Virus record (IMG/VR): IMGVR_UViG_3300031999_000029
Location: 1-53,065 of that record
Direction: 5' to 3' (one strand)
DNA length: 53,065 bases
From: a virus
The notes beneath the pieces were generated by a model. It did not search any database, was not told the DNA's origin, and saw only the letters and a program-made list of their open reading frames with translations. The position numbers were made by a program, and so were the translations under genes. Shown piece after piece: positions 14,952 to 22,401 of the stretch. The first letter of the stretch is position 1. Each line of letters opens with the position of its first letter.

Positions 14952-16130
14952 GTGAGGGTCTCGCCGCAAAAGCTGTCCGCTCTCGTGCAAGTCGAGAAGG
15001 AAGTCACGCGCGGCGGACGCACGCATACGCAACACTATTGGGTGCGGGGGGATAGAGATGAGGCGGAACTTGGTAAGGCGGGGGTGCCGCGTTTAGACGT
15101 TGGACCGAAAGCGACGGGACACCCCAAAGCGCCTAAATTTGAGGTGGATTCCTCCGTTCGATTCGGGATTCAAGAGAAACTGAAGGCAGCGAAAGAGGAA
15201 GTGCAAAAAGCCGAGCGATGGGTTCGAACAGATCATCCTGAATTCACGTCTCTGTCGGATATTTCCCGTCGTGCGACTATTCCTTTTGAGGCGCAGCCCG
15301 CAATTAACGCAAGCACGATGGCCGTGACTGCGGGGGCAAGGGTTTTGTCTCACGAATTGCGGACGACGTTTCACGGAGACGGCAACGGGTTGGAGACGTA
15401 CGAGGCCCGAGACAAACTAGAAAACGAAGGCTGGCTCGGTTCGTGTTCTTCTACGGGCGACGTGAAGTTGCGCACGGATCAGCACTTGGCGATTTGGCGG
15501 GCGATCGATCGTGGCAAAGTGGAGTTCGAATCCGAGTACGAAGCATTCCACACACTGACGCACGAGCTGTTTCACAGCGTGAACTATGCGCAGTCCGAAT
15601 CGAAATCCGAAACGCTTCATCCGAAATCCGCGATTGAGGAAGCCATCACCGAGATCGATGCCCGTCAGTACACGGAATCAATCATCAAAGCATACGGCTT
15701 GAAGCTGAATCCGGAGCTGCATCGAGACGCCCCGCTTTATACGGATTCGTCCGTTTACAACATGACTGTTACGCGTTCGGTGGCATACACGAGTTTCGTG
15801 CAGAATTTCGGGCGCACCGTGTCGGCAATCGAATTTGGATCGCCAGGTCAGATAGGGACCGAACAGATCAAGGGAGAAGACGCACACGAATGGGCGACGG
15901 GGTGGGCGGCAAAACTCAAGAGTGTGGGAGCCGATGAACGATACGAGACTTTGGCCGAGCGGGCTTTCGAGACATTTCGCGTGCCGGAGACGGCGCCTGA
16001 TTACGAGAATCAAAAACGACAGCTCGCCAACGACATGAAATTTTGGCTTGAAGGGAAAGGCCCGGAGACTATTTCTGGAATGAGGCGCGTGATTCAAGAG
16101 CGCGCAACGCGGGCGAAGGAGTTTGTGTGA
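14952..16130 (+). CDS. Zinc metalloprotease effector (HExxH) with N-terminal YWVR tag
   Basis: 392 residues from GTG, no strong SD. HTLTHELFHSV gives H204-E205-x-x-H208; a likely third ligand lies in SAIEEAITEI (E229 or E230), about 21 residues on, as in gluzincins. The N-terminus has VEKEVTRGGRTHTQHYWVRG (13-32), matching the ART gene's tag in the pattern V-x-R/K-x-V-T-R-x-G-x5-Q-x-Y-W-V-R. A flexible linker and a mixed domain separate tag and protease. Probable role: cleavage of a host protein after injection, or virion maturation; the tag and neighbours favour the first (inference). Confidence 0.75.
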   Translation: MRVSPQKLSALVQVEKEVTRGGRTHTQHYWVRGDRDEAELGKAGVPRLDVGPKATGHPKAPKFEVDSSVRFGIQEKLKAAKEEVQKAERWVRTDHPEFTSLSDISRRATIPFEAQPAINASTMAVTAGARVLSHELRTTFHGDGNGLETYEARDKLENEGWLGSCSSTGDVKLRTDQHLAIWRAIDRGKVEFESEYEAFHTLTHELFHSVNYAQSESKSETLHPKSAIEEAITEIDARQYTESIIKAYGLKLNPELHRDAPLYTDSSVYNMTVTRSVAYTSFVQNFGRTVSAIEFGSPGQIGTEQIKGEDAHEWATGWAAKLKSVGADERYETLAERAFETFRVPETAPDYENQKRQLANDMKFWLEGKGPETISGMRRVIQERATRAKEFV

Positions 16131-16378
16131 TGGATCCCATCATCCAAGCCTTGATCGAAGCCGAGCGCGTCATCCTCGACACCAGAGCGACGCACGGAGA
16201 GATCCAAGCCGCGATCTCCAAAGTCGACGCCTTGAACAATGCGACGGCGTCGGCCGCGATCCGCCTCACGGCCGGCGAGTGGCATTCTCCGGAACACATG
16301 AACGGCAGCGGAACGCCGCAACCCGAGCCGAGCCCGAAGGCGAAAAGGCTCTCGACTTTCTTGGACCGAAACAGGTAA
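16130..16378 (+). CDS. Small hypothetical protein
   Basis: 82 residues from ATG overlapping the previous stop (TGATG); a GTG one codon earlier is possible. A helical first half (IIQALIEAERVILDTRATHG) is followed by a Pro/Ser-rich tail. No family recognised. It sits between two tagged effector genes. Confidence 0.5.
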   Translation: MDPIIQALIEAERVILDTRATHGEIQAAISKVDALNNATASAAIRLTAGEWHSPEHMNGSGTPQPEPSPKAKRLSTFLDRNR

Positions 16379-16387
16379 GGATCTAGT

Positions 16388-17380
16388 ATGTCGGACACCT
16401 GGCAAGAAGAGCTGCATCCTCGAAGCGAAGCCGGCAAGTTCGCGGCGAAAGCAGAAGCCGCGCAAAATGCCGCGGAAGAGTCGATTGCAAAAGAGTCGGA
16501 GGCGCTGTCAAAGCTGTACCGCGCGAAGTCCGGCCCGAAAATTCCGAACGCTACGCCTGGTGTCTCGGAAGCAGATCGCACGAAAGCTATCGCCAAGGGA
16601 AAGGCGATTAGCTCCCTCTGCGGTGACAAGATAAAGGATCAGACGATTCGTGACTTGCTCGACGAAGGACGTTGGGATCTTGAGGCTTCCGAGAGGAAAA
16701 CGATGTACCGGTCGCCCGGTGAAATTTTCGAAGTGACGATTACACCGCGCGCGACAGAAACCGTCAAAGAAACAAGATCCCAATGGAGTGACAATCCGAT
16801 TTACTACGACGAGAGCCTTTCCGAGATCGGCGAAGACGGCTATCCGAAACTCCGCTCGGATTCTGGGTATTCGGAGAGTATCCCCGAGGAAGCCGGCGAG
16901 CCTGGTTTCATCTATCGCGGTGTTGGCCATGCCGAGTATCAAAGCATCGTCGAGTCGGGGAAGGTGCAATCTCGCGGCGCGTACAACATCGGTGATCGGC
17001 AAGTTGGGTTGACGTATTTTGCCGACCGCGGCGGAACGGCAGCAAGCTATGCCGGCGGGTTTCAGCCTTATCACAAGTTGCCGACGTTCGAAGAGCCGTC
17101 GTATATTGTGAAGATCGCGCGACCGCCGGATGAATTGATCGACAAGACCGCTGCGCCCGAGGGGGAGGTTGGTGTTCGCGGTGCGGTTCCCACAACCGAA
17201 ATTGTTGCGGTGTACGAGGTTCGCCCCTACATGATGAAGAGTGGTTCTGTCGAGTTGATGCGCGGCTACTCGAAAGGCGAGACGGTGTATGGTGAGGGAA
17301 GCCGCGCGTCGCCGAGCGTGCATGTAGCCTACAAAAAGGTCTACGATTCGCGCGAGAGCGGCGCTACTACGAAAGAGTAG
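16388..17380 (+). CDS. ART-like effector with N-terminal EELHPR-GKFA tag
   Basis: 330 residues. The N-terminal tag WQEELHPRSEAGKFAAKA (5-22) is shared with the gene at 18600. The C-terminal part (about 170-285) reads like an ADP-ribosyltransferase-fold domain: R177 in GFIYRGVG, GLTYFADRGGTAASYAGG (207-224) as the NAD-binding YF...A..YA block, and Glu in EGEVGVRGAVP (258-268) as the candidate catalytic acid. This set resembles ART relatives but is less clear than the 12694 gene, so the fold call is inference. A helical segment lies between tag and domain. Confidence 0.58.
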   Translation: MSDTWQEELHPRSEAGKFAAKAEAAQNAAEESIAKESEALSKLYRAKSGPKIPNATPGVSEADRTKAIAKGKAISSLCGDKIKDQTIRDLLDEGRWDLEASERKTMYRSPGEIFEVTITPRATETVKETRSQWSDNPIYYDESLSEIGEDGYPKLRSDSGYSESIPEEAGEPGFIYRGVGHAEYQSIVESGKVQSRGAYNIGDRQVGLTYFADRGGTAASYAGGFQPYHKLPTFEEPSYIVKIARPPDELIDKTAAPEGEVGVRGAVPTTEIVAVYEVRPYMMKSGSVELMRGYSKGETVYGEGSRASPSVHVAYKKVYDSRESGATTKE

Positions 17381-17382
17381 TC

Positions 17383-18603
17383 ATGCCTTCCAAGTCTCGA
17401 GTCTACCAGGCGACGATGAACGAGCACCGGCGCCGGCTTGCTCGGGTGGTAGACCGCGGATCTGTGCCGCAGCTTCGCAAGCTCTACGATGATGCCGGCA
17501 AGTTCGCGGCGAAGGCTGCCGGGGACGCCGCGAATCGAATGGCGGCGCTCAAAGACAAGTGGCCGAAAGCCGAGTTCTCGGGAGACCTGTCGTCTGACGA
17601 AATCAATAGTGCGTTGCAACACGATCGCGACAGGCACCGAGACATCACTCGGGCGTTCTCCCACGGCGAGCTGTCTTCTGATGAGGTCAAAGAGTTGGGC
17701 GTCTCCCTCGGTTCGAATCTTCCGATCAAGTTGGATCCGGATCGGGACTACTACCACGTGACGACCGGCGCCTCGGGCGTTCTCGAATCGGGGCTGAAGA
17801 CGCGGGACGAGCTTGGGGGCGTGGCGTCCGGTCTCGGCGGCGGTGCTTCCGATACCATCTCCCTTACTGACGATCCCGCAGTGGCGCAAACCATTTACGA
17901 CACGATGCGAGAAGGGCAACAGGTGGCGAGGGGGGAGATCAAACCGATCGATCTCTACAATGCGGCGTTCGAAGGCAAAGGGGCGAAGCGCGCGTTTGCC
18001 GAGGATCTCATTCGAATGCACGACGCCCACCATTCTCCTGGCGATCCGCTTCCTTCGGGAATGGATCTGGCACTAGCCGAGAGGCGAAGCGTGCGCGCGA
18101 ACGAATCGAGTACGGATTCGACCGTGCCGCGAGTCGGCATGGGCATGTTCTTTCCGGAGCCTGCTTTGCCGGCTGGTGCCGAGGGCTTCAACCTGCACAC
18201 GACCGCCGACGGCAAAACCGTGTTCGGCGGGTATGTTCGGGGAATGACAGACGAAGAGAAGCTCGACAGCCGCATGGAATTCTACAAGCGGTTCCTGATG
18301 GTGCGAGAGGGCGCCGGCGGTCCCGAGGATCCCCTTTTCTACATGACGGACTATCACGCACTCGCGGCTAAACCTGTCGAAGACATCGCCTTGCTGAAGG
18401 TCCGCGCCACCCCCGGATCCCAAGGCTACCGCATGAGCGCACTCGGAGAGATCCGCGTCTACACCGGCGACGTTCTCAAGGTGACCGACGTGGAGCGCCG
18501 CCCGATGTCTTCTCGCCACGTGGCTCCCGAGGTCTCCAAGCGCGGCGACAAGGAAGAGACGGCGCAGCTCGCCCGGCTGTCGAAGGCTAAGAGAGCTGCA
18601 TGA
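17383..18603 (+). CDS. Chimeric protein: head-protein-like N-terminus + ART-like domain
   Basis: 406 residues. Residues 7-38 align with residues 6-37 of the minor head protein at 19491 (17 of 32 identical; both read EHRRRL-x-R-x-VDR and KLY). GKFAAKA (39-45) then repeats the tag of the 16388 gene. The catalytic-looking region has YYHVTTGASGVLESGLKTR (123-141), ISLTDDPAVAQTI (159-171) and near the end SALGEIRVYTGD. This H-x-T, SLT, E order recalls H-type ADP-ribosyltransferase folds such as KptA/DarT relatives. Probably a virion-borne effector that uses a head-protein segment for packaging (inference). Confidence 0.55.
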   Translation: MPSKSRVYQATMNEHRRRLARVVDRGSVPQLRKLYDDAGKFAAKAAGDAANRMAALKDKWPKAEFSGDLSSDEINSALQHDRDRHRDITRAFSHGELSSDEVKELGVSLGSNLPIKLDPDRDYYHVTTGASGVLESGLKTRDELGGVASGLGGGASDTISLTDDPAVAQTIYDTMREGQQVARGEIKPIDLYNAAFEGKGAKRAFAEDLIRMHDAHHSPGDPLPSGMDLALAERRSVRANESSTDSTVPRVGMGMFFPEPALPAGAEGFNLHTTADGKTVFGGYVRGMTDEEKLDSRMEFYKRFLMVREGAGGPEDPLFYMTDYHALAAKPVEDIALLKVRATPGSQGYRMSALGEIRVYTGDVLKVTDVERRPMSSRHVAPEVSKRGDKEETAQLARLSKAKRAA

Positions 18604-19415
18604 ACGGCGTCGCCGAATGGACTGAAGAGCTGCACCCGCGCGGGCCGGGCGGCAAGTTCGCGTCGAAATCCGGCGCCGCCTCTCGCATCTCGAAAGAGAG
18701 CGAGTGGAAAGAGACGCGGACGCTTCGACGTTTGAGTGAAGCCAAGAGCAAGCCGCAATCTCCGCGAGACGCGTCGACGCGAATCGACTGGGAATACGAC
18801 GACAGGATGCGGGCGGTGCGCCCGGATCAGTACGTTCCGACGCGAGCCTCTCTCACCGAGGCGGAAAGTCGGATGAAGGGCTTCGATGTGGAGCACGCCG
18901 CCGTGTACGACGTCGAGGGCAACATGCTTTGTCGCTTGACGGACCGCAAAAGTGATAGCGTGGCGATCACGCCAGAGTTGCGCGATGAGTGTAGGAAGCG
19001 CGGCGACGCGGTCTTCACGCACAACCATCCGGAGGGCGACTATTTCAGTGGGGAAGATTTGATGCTGGCGAATGCCGCCAATCTGAAAGAAATGCGTGCC
19101 GTGCGCCCGAGCGGAGAGACGATCGTCGTCGCGCGTCCCGAGACCGGTTGGCCGAAATTGGCGGCGAACGAAGCACTTGCAGACGATCTCAACACGGCGT
19201 ATGCCCAAGCCAATCAGTCGATGCGAGATCGCATGGGCGTCGTCGTTACCGCTGCCGGCGGCAAGCCGTGGGAAGGGTCGTCGGCAAAAGGATACTCAAA
19301 GGAGTTGTGGAATGAATTCCGATTCGAAGAGGCGCACAAATATCTTACACCGGCTCTCGAAAAACACGGGATCCGCGTTGCGATCGTTCCGGCGGGCCAT
19401 CGACCCCAAGCATGA
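18600..19415 (+). CDS. JAMM/MPN metalloprotease-like effector with EELHPR-GKFA tag
   Basis: 271 residues; ATG overlaps the previous stop. Tag: WTEELHPRGPGGKFASKS (7-24). The C-terminal domain shows the JAMM metal-binding signature: H141-x-H143-P in FTHNHPEGDYFSGEDL, S150 and D153, with an upstream Glu (E98 in FDVEHAAVYD) as the expected acid. JAMM proteins are zinc proteases or isopeptidases; RadC-like bacterial versions share HNHP..S..D. The sequence departs from RadC elsewhere. Activity and target unknown; in context an injected effector is likely. The last third overlaps a small ORF with its own SD. Confidence 0.72.
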   Translation: MNGVAEWTEELHPRGPGGKFASKSGAASRISKESEWKETRTLRRLSEAKSKPQSPRDASTRIDWEYDDRMRAVRPDQYVPTRASLTEAESRMKGFDVEHAAVYDVEGNMLCRLTDRKSDSVAITPELRDECRKRGDAVFTHNHPEGDYFSGEDLMLANAANLKEMRAVRPSGETIVVARPETGWPKLAANEALADDLNTAYAQANQSMRDRMGVVVTAAGGKPWEGSSAKGYSKELWNEFRFEEAHKYLTPALEKHGIRVAIVPAGHRPQA

Positions 19416-19488
19416 TCCGCGCGAAGTGATCCACTTGGATCAGTCTCACGCCGATCTCGTGTACGGTCCGCCGAAGGGCAGGATCTAG
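19312..19488 (+). CDS. Small overlapping ORF with own ribosome-binding site
   Basis: 58 residues in another frame, starting 103 bases before the end of the JAMM gene and running to three bases before the next start. AAAGGAG sits 7-8 bases before the ATG, a good SD. The product is basic (NSDSKRRTNILHRLSK) and ends HADLVYGPPKGRI. It may be an independent small protein. Alternatively, the JAMM gene once ran on in this frame, with a frameshift joining the two. Confidence 0.4.
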   Translation: MNSDSKRRTNILHRLSKNTGSALRSFRRAIDPKHDPREVIHLDQSHADLVYGPPKGRI

Positions 19489-19490
19489 TC

Positions 19491-20447
19491 TTGCCAAAGC
19501 TGCCAGGCGTCTACCGCTCGATGCTCACGGAGCATCGCCGTCGGCTCGACCGTCTCGTCGACCGGCAGGGGCTCGTCAGTCTCAAAAAGCTGTACGCGAA
19601 CGCGCAATCCGAGCTGGAGCGTCAGCTCCGAGTGCTGCCGAAGCGTCTCGGCAACTCGTTCACAGCGCACCATTCGCGGATCATGCTGGCTCAAGTGAAG
19701 CAAGGCCGAATGATGTTGGCGCAGAAGATGGCTGGGGAGATGGCGGGATTGACGCGGCAGGCGCAAACGGAGTCGTTGCGCGGATTGATCGTTGACTTGA
19801 CTACGCTCGAACGTGAGTTCACGGGCGCCGACGTCGTGTTGCCCATCGAGGACGCGGCTCTGTTTCAAGGCGTCATCGACGGCCGGCGCGAGTCCCTGTT
19901 GCGCACGAACGACGAGAGCTTGGCTTACTACACCGCCGATGTGGTCGAGGGTATCGAGGACGATCTTTCGTTGGCCTTGGCGATCGGAGAAACGACGTCC
20001 GACACGATCGATCGAGTCATGGACGGGCTCGACAACGAGTGGTGGCAGGCCGAGCGCATCGTTCGCACCGAAACCCTTTGGGCCGCGAATTCCACGCAAG
20101 CCGACGGTCTCGAAGCGTCGGCCGAAGTGTTCGACGATTTGCACATGCGGTGGGAAGAATACGTTGACGATTCCACGGGGCAGCCGTTGGACGAGAGGGT
20201 CGACGACGATTCTCTCGCCATGCACGGGCAGATCATTCGCCCCGGCGGACAGTTCTACTTTCCCGACAGCTACATCGATCGTTCGGATCCGAAAGTTGCC
20301 AAGCGGCTCGAACGGTTTCGCGGTCAGTCGTGGGCGTTCCCCCCCATGCGACCGCAAGATCGAGCTACGGTGAGTCCGGTACGTCCGGGTTGGGGGATCC
20401 CCGGTTGGCAATGGGTGGACGGAGATCGGGTTGTGTGGCCCGTATGA
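19491..20447 (+). CDS. Minor head protein, Mu gpF / SPP1 gp7-like (TTG start)
   Basis: 318 residues. The C-terminal half contains RIVRTETLWAANSTQADGLE, W-x-E-Y-x-D-D and LAMHGQIIRPGGQFYFP in the order of the phage head morphogenesis (MuF) domain: R-T-E, then W...D, then H...G...F. Such proteins bind the portal and stay inside the head. Residues 6-37 are shared with the 17383 protein. TTG is chosen because it is the first start after the previous stop and preserves the shared N-terminus; the SD is weak. The final cysteine motif typical of Mu gpF is missing. Confidence 0.75.
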   Translation: MPKLPGVYRSMLTEHRRRLDRLVDRQGLVSLKKLYANAQSELERQLRVLPKRLGNSFTAHHSRIMLAQVKQGRMMLAQKMAGEMAGLTRQAQTESLRGLIVDLTTLEREFTGADVVLPIEDAALFQGVIDGRRESLLRTNDESLAYYTADVVEGIEDDLSLALAIGETTSDTIDRVMDGLDNEWWQAERIVRTETLWAANSTQADGLEASAEVFDDLHMRWEEYVDDSTGQPLDERVDDDSLAMHGQIIRPGGQFYFPDSYIDRSDPKVAKRLERFRGQSWAFPPMRPQDRATVSPVRPGWGIPGWQWVDGDRVVWPV

Positions 20448-20459
20448 TTGTGTTAAACG
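20431..20459 (+). promoter_or_regulatory. Candidate promoter after the minor head gene
   Basis: TTGTGT (20431-20436), 17-base spacer, TAAACG (20454-20459), overlapping the end of the minor head gene and preceding a 150-base gap. Weak match, listed because its spacing agrees with other gap-located candidates. Confidence 0.25.
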
Positions 20460-20465
20460 GTACCC

Positions 20466-20597
20466 ATGGCAAAGTATAGAGATGGGTTTGGGGTGTTTCG
20501 TTCGACATTGAAGGTGTCTGCGAAAACGGTCGTGGCTTTGTATGAGTCGGGGCTGTCGCAAAACGCGGTTGCAGTAGTACATTGCCGAGCAAGTAAT
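20466..20597 (+). CDS. Possible 43-residue ORF in the gap
   Basis: ATG-initiated frame MAKYRDGFGVFRSTLKVSAK... ending 14 bases before the next gene. No clear SD precedes it, and the codon pattern is less GC3-biased than its neighbours. It may be a real small protein or chance within a leader region. Confidence 0.25.
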
Positions 20598-20611
20598 TTG
20601 AGGAGGCCAAT

Positions 20612-21076
20612 ATGGCGGTCGGCGGCAAGAAGTTGAAAGCTCTCGTGGAACGCGATTCGTCACCTTTCGGCGGCAAGAAGTTCAAAAAGCCCGTCGAGGA
20701 AGAGCCCGAAAAGGACGAAGAGGGCGAAGAGGACGAAGCGGCCGAAGAGGAAGACAACCCCGGTAACGAAGACGAAAGCGAAGAGGGAGAGGGCGAAGAG
20801 GTAGACGTCGCCGCCATCGGTTCCGAAGTCCAAGAGGGTCGCGGCGAGCCCGAGATCATGGAGCTGACCAAGGGCTACGATCCCGAGCAACACGGCAACC
20901 CGCCGTCGTGGGTCGAGGACGAAGAGATTTGGGAGAAGGCCAAGGAAGCGGTCGATCCCGAGGGTGACGGTTCGAAGTACGATCAGCCGTGGGCCGTCGT
21001 GGCGCACGTCTACTCCCGTATGGGCGGCGGCTTGAAGTCCGAGGGCGGTGGCGACGAAGAGGAAACGGAAGAATAG
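20612..21076 (+). CDS. Acidic head-region protein with C-terminal PSWV...WAVVAHVYSRMGG domain
   Basis: 154 residues; GAGGAGG precedes the ATG. The first 70 residues repeat GGKKxK twice and then form a long Glu/Asp run. The C-terminal 60 residues (GNPPSWVEDEEIWEKAKEAV, then WAVVAHVYSRMGGGL) match a small domain I recall at the end of various phage and prophage proteins, of unknown role. The acidic stretch may mimic DNA or act as a head-interior/scaffold element; this is inference. Confidence 0.65.
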   Translation: MAVGGKKLKALVERDSSPFGGKKFKKPVEEEPEKDEEGEEDEAAEEEDNPGNEDESEEGEGEEVDVAAIGSEVQEGRGEPEIMELTKGYDPEQHGNPPSWVEDEEIWEKAKEAVDPEGDGSKYDQPWAVVAHVYSRMGGGLKSEGGGDEEETEE

Positions 21077-21078
21077 TC

Positions 21079-21228
21079 GTGGCGCGCAGCTACTACGTGG
21101 GCCCGACAGGGCAGCACATCTACATGAAAAGCAACCCCGGTCCGGTAGTCGTCGGGCACATGCGCAATCAAATCTTCCGCCAAGGGTTGCCGATGTCGGC
21201 ACACTTGGCGGAACCGAAACGACGATAG
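21079..21228 (+). CDS. Small YYVGPTG...KSNPGP peptide (GTG start)
   Basis: 49 residues, two bases after the previous stop. The sequence SYYVGPTGQHIYMKSNPGP, GHMRNQIF and QGLPMSAHL is mirrored by residues 85-125 of the protein at 22009, so the two are paralogues. The core resembles the 'RGGRYYVS..G..VYVK' motif that I associate with the ends of phage head-associated proteins. Probably a virion-associated small protein. Confidence 0.6.
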   Translation: MARSYYVGPTGQHIYMKSNPGPVVVGHMRNQIFRQGLPMSAHLAEPKRR

Positions 21229-21257
21229 TTGACGAAACTCTCTCTCGCGTGTAGGTT
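21229..21257 (+). promoter_or_regulatory. Candidate promoter
   Basis: TTGACG (21229-21234), 17-base spacer, TAGGTT (21252-21257), seven bases before the next ATG. That distance is short for a leader with SD, so the transcript may serve later genes or be leaderless. TAGGTT also occurs in the gap before the sheath gene. Confidence 0.35.
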
Positions 21258-21263
21258 CAGACC

Positions 21264-21497
21264 ATGGCACACTCTTATGGAAACACGGGAATGCCGGTCG
21301 ATACTCCGATTCTGATCCGGCCCGGCGTCACGCACAAAGAAAGCGACTTTCACGGCAACGGCAAGCACTACGCGTTGCCGCCCGAGCACCCCGAGCGATC
21401 CGCCAAGGGCGATCTCGGGTTGAGTGTGATCCCGGGGCTGGAGACGAAGCCGACCGACCATCCCGGCTTGCCGTTTGAATTGAAGCCGAAGGTGTGA
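21264..21497 (+). CDS. Small hypothetical protein
   Basis: 77 residues with MAHSYGNTGMPVDTPILIRP and ending LPFELKPKV. Pro/His/Gly-rich and probably extended. The end resembles the PKPF-x-V-S-K ends of the small proteins at 22402 and 22643. Function unknown; context suggests a virion component. Confidence 0.55.
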   Translation: MAHSYGNTGMPVDTPILIRPGVTHKESDFHGNGKHYALPPEHPERSAKGDLGLSVIPGLETKPTDHPGLPFELKPKV

Positions 21498-21499
21498 CC

Positions 21500-22093
21500 A
21501 TGAAAGATCCTCACAGCGGTGACCCGATGTGGCACACTCGATCTGCCGAGTGGAGAGGGGCGCAGCGCCGTGCAGAGGACACGGCAAAGCAGTTGCGTAG
21601 GCAGATCGAACCCAAACTCAAAGGGATGGGGCCAGAAAAGCGGCGCGAAATGGAAGGGCTGATTCGATCTGTGGAAGCTGCGCCGCGCGGTGTGCAAGTC
21701 GAGTTGCTGCCGGTAACTCCGACCCCGATGGATACGCCGGAAGCGTTTGTTTCGAGAGTGTTCAAGGAAACGGAACAAGACACGATCGCAAAAGCTGCCG
21801 AGCACGCTGACAAGGGCGAGATGTCTTCGAGCGCGAAGCTCGCGCTGTCTGACGCGCGCAAGCTGTCTGCAAAGGGGGATCACGCGAACGCTATGAATAG
21901 GGCGCGCGATTCTCTCAAGTATTCTGTCGGTGTGCTGCATCCCGACTATCAGAAAGCCGACGCGCTAGCGAGAAAACGAACCGCGCCCGAGGGCGCACGG
22001 AGGAGACCGTGGTATTCATTCGAACGCACGAACAGGCGAAACAAATTTTGGCCGGCGAGCATATTGTGGATCCAATATGGCTCGGAGATGTAG
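21500..22093 (+). CDS. Helical protein whose C-terminus is read from the 214-bp insert
   Basis: 197 residues. Residues 1-158 are a normal-looking helical, charged protein (AEWRGAQRRAEDTAKQLRRQ and similar). From codon 159 (base 21974) the frame enters the 214-bp repeat, so the last 39 residues (RKRTAPEGARRRPW... to GSEM) are read from repeat DNA in a frame different from the repeat's own. This looks like a gene truncated by the insertion. The following gene overlaps it by 85 bases. Function unknown. Confidence 0.55.
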   Translation: MKDPHSGDPMWHTRSAEWRGAQRRAEDTAKQLRRQIEPKLKGMGPEKRREMEGLIRSVEAAPRGVQVELLPVTPTPMDTPEAFVSRVFKETEQDTIAKAAEHADKGEMSSSAKLALSDARKLSAKGDHANAMNRARDSLKYSVGVLHPDYQKADALARKRTAPEGARRRPWYSFERTNRRNKFWPASILWIQYGSEM

Positions 22094-22187
22094 ACGATCC
22101 GGACCGTCTCGGTTGTTACCTAGACGAGCACATCGAGTGGTTGCGGACAGCGGACGAACCGGAGCTGCGGACGTGGGCCAGGAGCGT
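21974..22187 (+). repeat. 214-bp direct repeat, copy 2
   Basis: 212 of 214 bases equal to 4028-4241 with no gaps. Here the cassette supplies the SD (GGAGGA), GTG start and first 60 codons of the 22009 gene, and cuts into the 3' end of the 21500 gene. No duplicated target site is obvious. Since 214 is not a multiple of three, simple excision would not restore one frame across the junction. Confidence 0.9.
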
Positions 22188-22392
22188 CGGAAGCGGCGCA
22201 CGAGATTCTGCGGCACAACAAAAGTCGATCGAAACCGGCACCCGTGGCGGTCGCTACTACGTCAGCGCGACCGGCGCCAAGGTCTACGTGAAAAGCAATC
22301 CCGGTCCCATTCACCTCGGCCACATGCAGAACCAAACCTTTTACCAGGGGCTTCCGATGTCGGCGCACCTGAATGAGCCGCGCAGAAAGTAG
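22009..22392 (+). CDS. Chimeric protein: repeat-encoded module + RGGRYYVS...KSNPGP domain
   Basis: 127 residues from GTG with GGAGGA upstream. Residues 1-60 equal those of the 4063 protein except D16G and E48A. After GSGARDSAAQQKSIETGT comes RGGRYYVSATGAKVYVKSNPGP, GHMQNQTF and QGLPMSAHLNEP, the paralogue of the whole 21079 protein. Without the module, the remaining part could have been a small protein of its own or the end of the 21500 protein. Probably virion-associated; the module's role is unknown. Confidence 0.65.
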   Translation: MVFIRTHEQAKQILAGEHIVDPIWLGDVDDPDRLGCYLDEHIEWLRTADEPELRTWARSVGSGARDSAAQQKSIETGTRGGRYYVSATGAKVYVKSNPGPIHLGHMQNQTFYQGLPMSAHLNEPRRK

Positions 22393-22401
22393 GAGATGAC
22401 C

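Noticed and set aside
4028-22187. The 214-bp repeat as an insertion sequence or terminal redundancy
   Set aside because: No transposase, no terminal inverted repeats, no target duplication, and the copies lie inside genes rather than at genome ends.
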